A program made the position numbers and the translations under genes. The notes below the pieces were generated by a model. That model was not told the DNA's origin and did no database searches. It was given only the letters and a program-made list of their open reading frames with translations. Shown one piece after another: positions 7,604 through 10,545 of a DNA stretch of 10,545 bases (positions are counted from its first letter, which is position 1; each line of letters starts with the position of its first letter). This DNA is from Clostridiales bacterium. Its GTDB lineage: Bacteria; Bacillota; Clostridia; Christensenellales; Borkfalkiaceae. The stretch is taken from the NCBI GenBank assembly GCA_003503945.1, contig DOCD01000086.1, positions 1-10,545 on the forward strand, read 5' to 3'.

Positions 7604-7689
7604 AAAAGAATGTTTTAATACTTTGGGCAAAATCATTGATAAGCCTGCCATGCAAAAAGCCTATAAAGCGGGTAAAGAATTGTAATTAA
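7600..7689 (+). pseudogene. Remnant of a flavodoxin-like/NADPH-reductase-like gene, middle lost
   Basis: ATG 7600 has an excellent ribosome site (AAGGAG at 7586-7591, 8 nt spacing) and starts MKKNVLIL, a typical first beta strand of flavodoxin-fold proteins (usually followed by the phosphate loop). From about 7620 the sense shifts to frame 3, where TLGKIIDKPAMQKAYKAGK and two more residues end at TAA 7683-7685; this resembles a C-terminus of flavodoxin-family NAD(P)H reductases. The phosphate loop and the whole central fold are absent. As it stands, the ATG frame encodes only 29 residues ending at 7689. The preserved ends in different frames indicate an internal deletion. Family placement is inference from pattern only. 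Confidence 0.45.
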
Positions 7690-7716
7690 GCGATAAAAGC
7701 CCGCTCTTTTATTTAT

Positions 7717-7760
7717 AAAAACAGCCTCTCCCCGTTTGTATGCGGGGAGAGGCTGTTTTT
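7717..7760. terminator. Bidirectional Rho-independent terminator
   Basis: AAAAACAGCCTCTCCCC (7717-7733) pairs perfectly with GGGGAGAGGCTGTTTTT (7744-7760); an inner G-C pair (7734/7743) leaves an 8-nt loop. The A-run on one side and T-run on the other give a U-tract on both strands. It lies between the convergent ends of the remnant block (+) and the ArsR-type gene (-), whose stop codon (7759-7761) overlaps its edge. It should end transcription from both sides. Confidence 0.92.
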
Positions 7761-8706
7761 AAGAAATTTTCATAATAATCGCCTGTTCGAAGTCGCCGAA
7801 GTTTTTACCGAACAGCGTAAGCCCGCCGCGATGCTCGGCGTCTTTTTTCACTTCTATCTGAAATTTAATCGAATTGCCGTCAAACAGGTGCAGGTCGTCG
7901 AAAGTGACCTGATTGTGTTGGAAAACGTTGTCGATATAGACGCCCTCCCTGTCAACCGAAAATTTTTTCAGCTGACCGAACTGCGAGCTGGTTACGGGCC
8001 AGTATTCGGGCGTGAACTTGCCTCTCTTTCCCCCGAAGTTGCCGGGCGAAGTATAGGTTATTATTTCAGTGTCGTTGATCTTTATGGTAATATCCGACGG
8101 CCATTTATTGTTGAAGTAAATGGTGTCCGAACATAGCTCCAAAGAAAAACTGATTCTCTTTCTTATGTTCTTATCGCGTATGGGCGAGGGGAAGGAGTAA
8201 GATATGCTTCCCGACTCGAACCACAGGCACTCCGCTTCCGAGCGCAGCGGCGAAAAGAAAACCTGCGGGTCGTCGAAGTTGCCTAAAGGATTTTTTGCGC
8301 CTATCATGCCGCACGGCGCGTTTGCGTCGATTTCCGAAAACATGCCTATAGGCATTTCCATAATAAAAGCATTCGATTTGTTCTTTTGCATTGAGGCTAC
8401 AAGGGAAATATGTACGTCAAGCACTGCCTGAGCGCAATACTTTGCGTGCCCCTTTAATCCCGGCTGGTAGGTAATTATAATTAGTCCCGCGTCGCTCAAA
8501 ATATCGATATGCCTTGAAACGCTTGAAATGGGCATATCCAAATCGTTGGCGATACTCATTATGTTTACCGAACGGTTGAGCAGGTATTTCAGTATTTTCA
8601 GCCTGTCTTCGGAAGCAAGCGCGCGCGTAATTTTTAAAATATCGTTGTGTTCGTTTGAATTGTCTACTTTAAACGTAGGGTGTTTATTTGAATTTACCGT
8701 CGACAT
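7759..8706 (-). CDS. Long ArsR-type winged-helix regulator with C-terminal putative sugar-sensing domain
   Basis: The 315-residue protein has an ArsR-like winged helix at about 22-92: RALASEDRLKILKYLL, then recognition helix MPISSVSRHIDILSDAGL and a wing around IIITYQPGLKGHAKYC. The metal-sensing ELCVCDL signature of classical ArsR/SmtB proteins is absent (VNIMSIANDLDM instead), so it is not a metal sensor. Residues about 115-315 form a beta-rich domain with NNKWPSDI (199-206), YTSPGNFGGKRGKFTPEYW (218-236) and GGLTLFGKNFG (294-304). These blocks match a group of about 300-residue ArsR-type regulators next to glycoside hydrolase genes in Bacillota, as I remember it. The domain likely binds a sugar ligand; this is inference. 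ATG 8706 follows AAAGG and a good promoter. It is divergent from the GH3 gene, its likely target along with itself. Confidence 0.85.
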   Translation of the reverse strand: MSTVNSNKHPTFKVDNSNEHNDILKITRALASEDRLKILKYLLNRSVNIMSIANDLDMPISSVSRHIDILSDAGLIIITYQPGLKGHAKYCAQAVLDVHISLVASMQKNKSNAFIMEMPIGMFSEIDANAPCGMIGAKNPLGNFDDPQVFFSPLRSEAECLWFESGSISYSFPSPIRDKNIRKRISFSLELCSDTIYFNNKWPSDITIKINDTEIITYTSPGNFGGKRGKFTPEYWPVTSSQFGQLKKFSVDREGVYIDNVFQHNQVTFDDLHLFDGNSIKFQIEVKKDAEHRGGLTLFGKNFGDFEQAIIMKIS

Positions 8707-8727
8707 ATATATACCTTTTACGAAATT

Positions 8728-8756
8728 ATTGTAACAGAAAGAAATTTAAAAATCAA
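8728..8756 (-). promoter_or_regulatory. Sigma-A promoter of the ArsR-type regulator gene
   Basis: On the minus strand, TTGATT (-35, 8751-8756) and TACAAT (-10, 8728-8733) are separated by exactly 17 nt. Transcription would start near 8721, giving a leader of about 15 nt with AAAGG (8714-8718) before ATG 8706. Near-consensus boxes, ideal spacing and fitting position make this a confident prediction. Confidence 0.75.
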
Positions 8757-8802
8757 CCTTTTTACTTCTAAAAATTGGAACCTATCCGAATTCAAACAGT
8801 CA

Positions 8803-8825
8803 AATACTGGTACCCATTTGGTATT
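8803..8825. promoter_or_regulatory. Candidate operator between the divergent genes
   Basis: AATAC (8803-8807) and GTATT (8821-8825) form an inverted repeat with 13 nt between them, and a GGTACC palindrome (8809-8814) lies inside. The same stretch holds two TGGTA direct repeats (8808-8812 and 8819-8823) 11 bp apart, about one helical turn. The right end overlaps the -35 box of the GH3 promoter, as expected for a repressor site of the neighbouring regulator. Repeats this short can occur by chance in AT-rich DNA. Confidence 0.35.
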
Positions 8826-8852
8826 GAATTAGCAAACTTAGTATGATAAAAT
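8824..8852 (+). promoter_or_regulatory. Sigma-A promoter (extended -10) of the GH3 gene
   Basis: TTGAAT (-35, 8824-8829) and TAAAAT (-10, 8847-8852) are 17 nt apart, and TG one base before the -10 makes it an extended -10 element. Transcription would begin near 8859, leaving a leader of about 30 nt before ATG 8890. An alternative pair, TTGGTA (8818-8823) with TATGAT (8842-8847) at 18 nt, overlaps it and is weaker. Confidence 0.65.
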
Positions 8853-8889
8853 AAAGCTATAGAAAATAAATGACATTAACTGGTAAATA

Positions 8890-10545
8890 ATGACAAAGAT
8901 GAAAAAAATAACGGTTGCCGAACTGTCGGCGGAAGAAAAATTAAGACTGCTTTGCTGCGACGGCTGGTGGAAAACATTCGACTTTGACGGCAAGCTGCCG
9001 AGCGTGGAGGTCAGCGACGGTCCCGTAGGGCTACGTAAGGGAAGAACGGATGAAAAGGGAGAAACGACCTGCCCCAAATCGGTTTATTACTCGTCGATAC
9101 AAACGCTTGCGAACACCTGGAACGAGCGGCTTGCGGAGCAAATGGGCGAATGTCTTGCCGACGACTGTAAAGCCGAGGGTATTGATATTTTGCTTGCGCC
9201 CGGCGTCAATATTAAGCGCCACCCGCTTAACGGACGCAATTTCGAATACTTTTCGGAAGACCCCTTACTTGCGGGAAGAATGGCGAAAAGCTACATATTC
9301 GGGTTGCAGTCGCAGGGGATAGGCGCGTGTTTAAAACATTTTTGTTGCAACAATCTCGAATACAACCGTTTCGAACAGTCGAGCGAGGTGGACGAAAGGA
9401 CTTTAAGGGAAATTTATTACCTTCCGTTTGAAATTGCCTGCGAAGCAAAGCCTGTTTCGGTAATGTCCGCGTACAACCGCGTAAACGGCAGATACGCAAG
9501 CGAAAACGCAAAGGGGTTTAAGGTTTTGCGCGAAGAGTTCGGCTTTGACGGCGCAATATATTCCGACTGGGAGGCGGTGCGCGACAGAACGGCTTCGGCG
9601 AAGGCGGGGCTGGATATAGAGTTCCCCTATAACGACAATAACTATAAAAAGCTTTTAAAAGACTATGAAAACGGCAAGATAACCGAAAGTCAGATAGACG
9701 CCTGCGCGGAGCGCGTGCTTAATATGGTTTACCGCTGTAAGCAAATGCGGCAGGGCAAGGGCGTGAAAAGAACGGTCGAAGAGAGGCTGGAAGTCGCACG
9801 GAAAATTGCCGAAGAAGGTATGGTGCTTCTGAAAAACGAAGGGGGGATTCTTCCGCTTAAAAAGCGCGCAAAAGCGGCGATATTCGGTTGTTTTGCAAAA
9901 CCCGAACGGGGAATGCTTGCGGGCGAAGGCAGCTCGCTCGTCAATCCCGTAACAGAAAATCAGGACCTTGCGCAGCTTCTGGAAGAAGAGCTCGGCGTAA
10001 AAATCCCCTTCGAAACAATGTATTATTACGACAGGGTGCTCGGTACAAACGGGTACGCGCACTACGCCGCAAAACCTATGAACGGCAGAAACAACGCCGC
10101 GGCTGCGGACGTAAGCATTATCTGTGCGGGTACGGGCTCGTTTATAGAGTCGGAGGCGTTCGACAGAAAGGATATGCGCCTGCCGGAGGCGCAGGAAAAG
10201 GCGATATGCGATCTGGCGGAAATCAACCCGAATACCGTTGTCGTTTTGTTTGCCGGTTCCCCCGTTGACGTAAGCGCGTGGGAGCACAAGGTCAAAGCGA
10301 TAGTCTATGCGGGGTTCTGCGGGGAACGCGGTATTCAAGCTCTGTGCGGACTTATCTGCGGCAAAGTTAATTTCAGCGGAAAGCTTACCGAAAGCTTCCC
10401 CGCCAATTACGAAGCCTCGCCCGTTGCGCGCGGGTACATAGATACGGCGGTTACGAGATACGGCGAGGGGCTCGACGTCGGGTACCGTTACTACGACAGG
10501 CATCCCGAAGGGGTGAAATATCCTTTCGGGTTCGGGCTGAGCTAT
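8890..10545 (+). CDS. Glycoside hydrolase family 3 beta-glycosidase (3' end beyond window)
   Basis: 552 codons are visible, open to the window edge. The N-terminal barrel (about 1-290) shows VSDGPVGLR (42-49), KHFCCNNLE (149-157), VMSAYNRVNG (191-200) and the nucleophile Asp226 in IYSDWEAV. The second domain (about 300-550) shows EEGMVLLKNEGGILPL (308-323), the acid/base region ESEAFDRKDMRLP with Glu420 or Glu422 as candidates, and the conserved YGEGLDVGYRYYD (524-536) and PFGFGLSY (545-552). The fibronectin III-like domain common after this point would lie outside. No signal peptide, so it is probably a cytoplasmic beta-glucosidase- or beta-xylosidase-type enzyme; substrate is open. ATG 8890 is chosen because a stop codon lies two codons upstream (8884-8886); ATG 8899 is the alternative. 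Neither has a clear Shine-Dalgarno site. It is divergent from the ArsR-type regulator, which probably controls it. Confidence 0.92.
   Translation, partial: MTKMKKITVAELSAEEKLRLLCCDGWWKTFDFDGKLPSVEVSDGPVGLRKGRTDEKGETTCPKSVYYSSIQTLANTWNERLAEQMGECLADDCKAEGIDILLAPGVNIKRHPLNGRNFEYFSEDPLLAGRMAKSYIFGLQSQGIGACLKHFCCNNLEYNRFEQSSEVDERTLREIYYLPFEIACEAKPVSVMSAYNRVNGRYASENAKGFKVLREEFGFDGAIYSDWEAVRDRTASAKAGLDIEFPYNDNNYKKLLKDYENGKITESQIDACAERVLNMVYRCKQMRQGKGVKRTVEERLEVARKIAEEGMVLLKNEGGILPLKKRAKAAIFGCFAKPERGMLAGEGSSLVNPVTENQDLAQLLEEELGVKIPFETMYYYDRVLGTNGYAHYAAKPMNGRNNAAAADVSIICAGTGSFIESEAFDRKDMRLPEAQEKAICDLAEINPNTVVVLFAGSPVDVSAWEHKVKAIVYAGFCGERGIQALCGLICGKVNFSGKLTESFPANYEASPVARGYIDTAVTRYGEGLDVGYRYYDRHPEGVKYPFGFGLSY

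Noticed and set aside
7667..7715. A second terminator: AGCGGG (7667-7672) and CCCGCT (7700-7705) followed by CTTTTATTT.
   Set aside because: Only 6 bp with a 27-nt loop, and a far better terminator lies right after it.
7759..8706. A metal-responsive ArsR/SmtB repressor.
   Set aside because: The metal-binding ELCVCDL motif is missing and the neighbours are carbohydrate genes.
9655..10503. A 282-codon open frame on the minus strand inside the GH3 gene.
   Set aside because: The plus frame has full GH3 motifs; the antisense product has no recognisable motif and is Arg/Phe-rich as expected from reading codon-biased DNA backwards.

Overview
The window looks like a chromosomal segment of an uncultured Bacillota (Clostridia-like, gut-type) bacterium. 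This rests on purine-rich Shine-Dalgarno sites, sigma-A-type promoters, a strong hairpin terminator, cytoplasmic glycoside hydrolases without signal peptides, and a long ArsR-type regulator of a kind I associate with Bacillota sugar loci. Taxonomy is inference only.

Left part (1-4625, + strand): a tightly packed operon. It holds the 3' end of a GH31 alpha-glycosidase, a MORN-repeat plus SGNH/GDSL hydrolase, a PhnP-like metallo-beta-lactamase-fold hydrolase, a GH2 beta-glycosidase and a HAD sugar-phosphatase-like protein. Gaps are 4-9 bp or a 4-bp ATGA overlap. The set reads as intracellular breakdown of a decorated oligosaccharide: two glycosidases, a possible deacylase, and phosphate-ester or cyclic-phosphate clean-up.

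Middle part (4626-7715, + strand): a more AT-rich block that looks like acquired and decayed DNA. It starts 9 bp after the HAD stop with a type I restriction HsdR-like protein. Its helicase motor is intact, but the N-terminal nuclease domain is absent, the only usable start is a TTG, and no hsdM or hsdS is present. It is followed by a strong GAAA-capped hairpin and three successive small-gene remnants. In each, both gene ends seem to survive but the middle is lost and the frame changes across the scar; the first is recognisably flavodoxin. No intact gene lies in 7167-7715.

Right part (7717-10545): a bidirectional terminator separates this block from a convergent ArsR-type regulator gene (- strand). 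That gene is divergent from a GH3 beta-glycosidase gene (+ strand, running off the window). The 183-bp divergent region holds a good sigma-A promoter for each gene and candidate operator repeats touching the GH3 -35 box. The simplest model is sugar-responsive control of the GH3 gene, and perhaps of other local hydrolases, by the ArsR-type protein. No tRNA, rRNA, CRISPR array or insertion sequence was seen.
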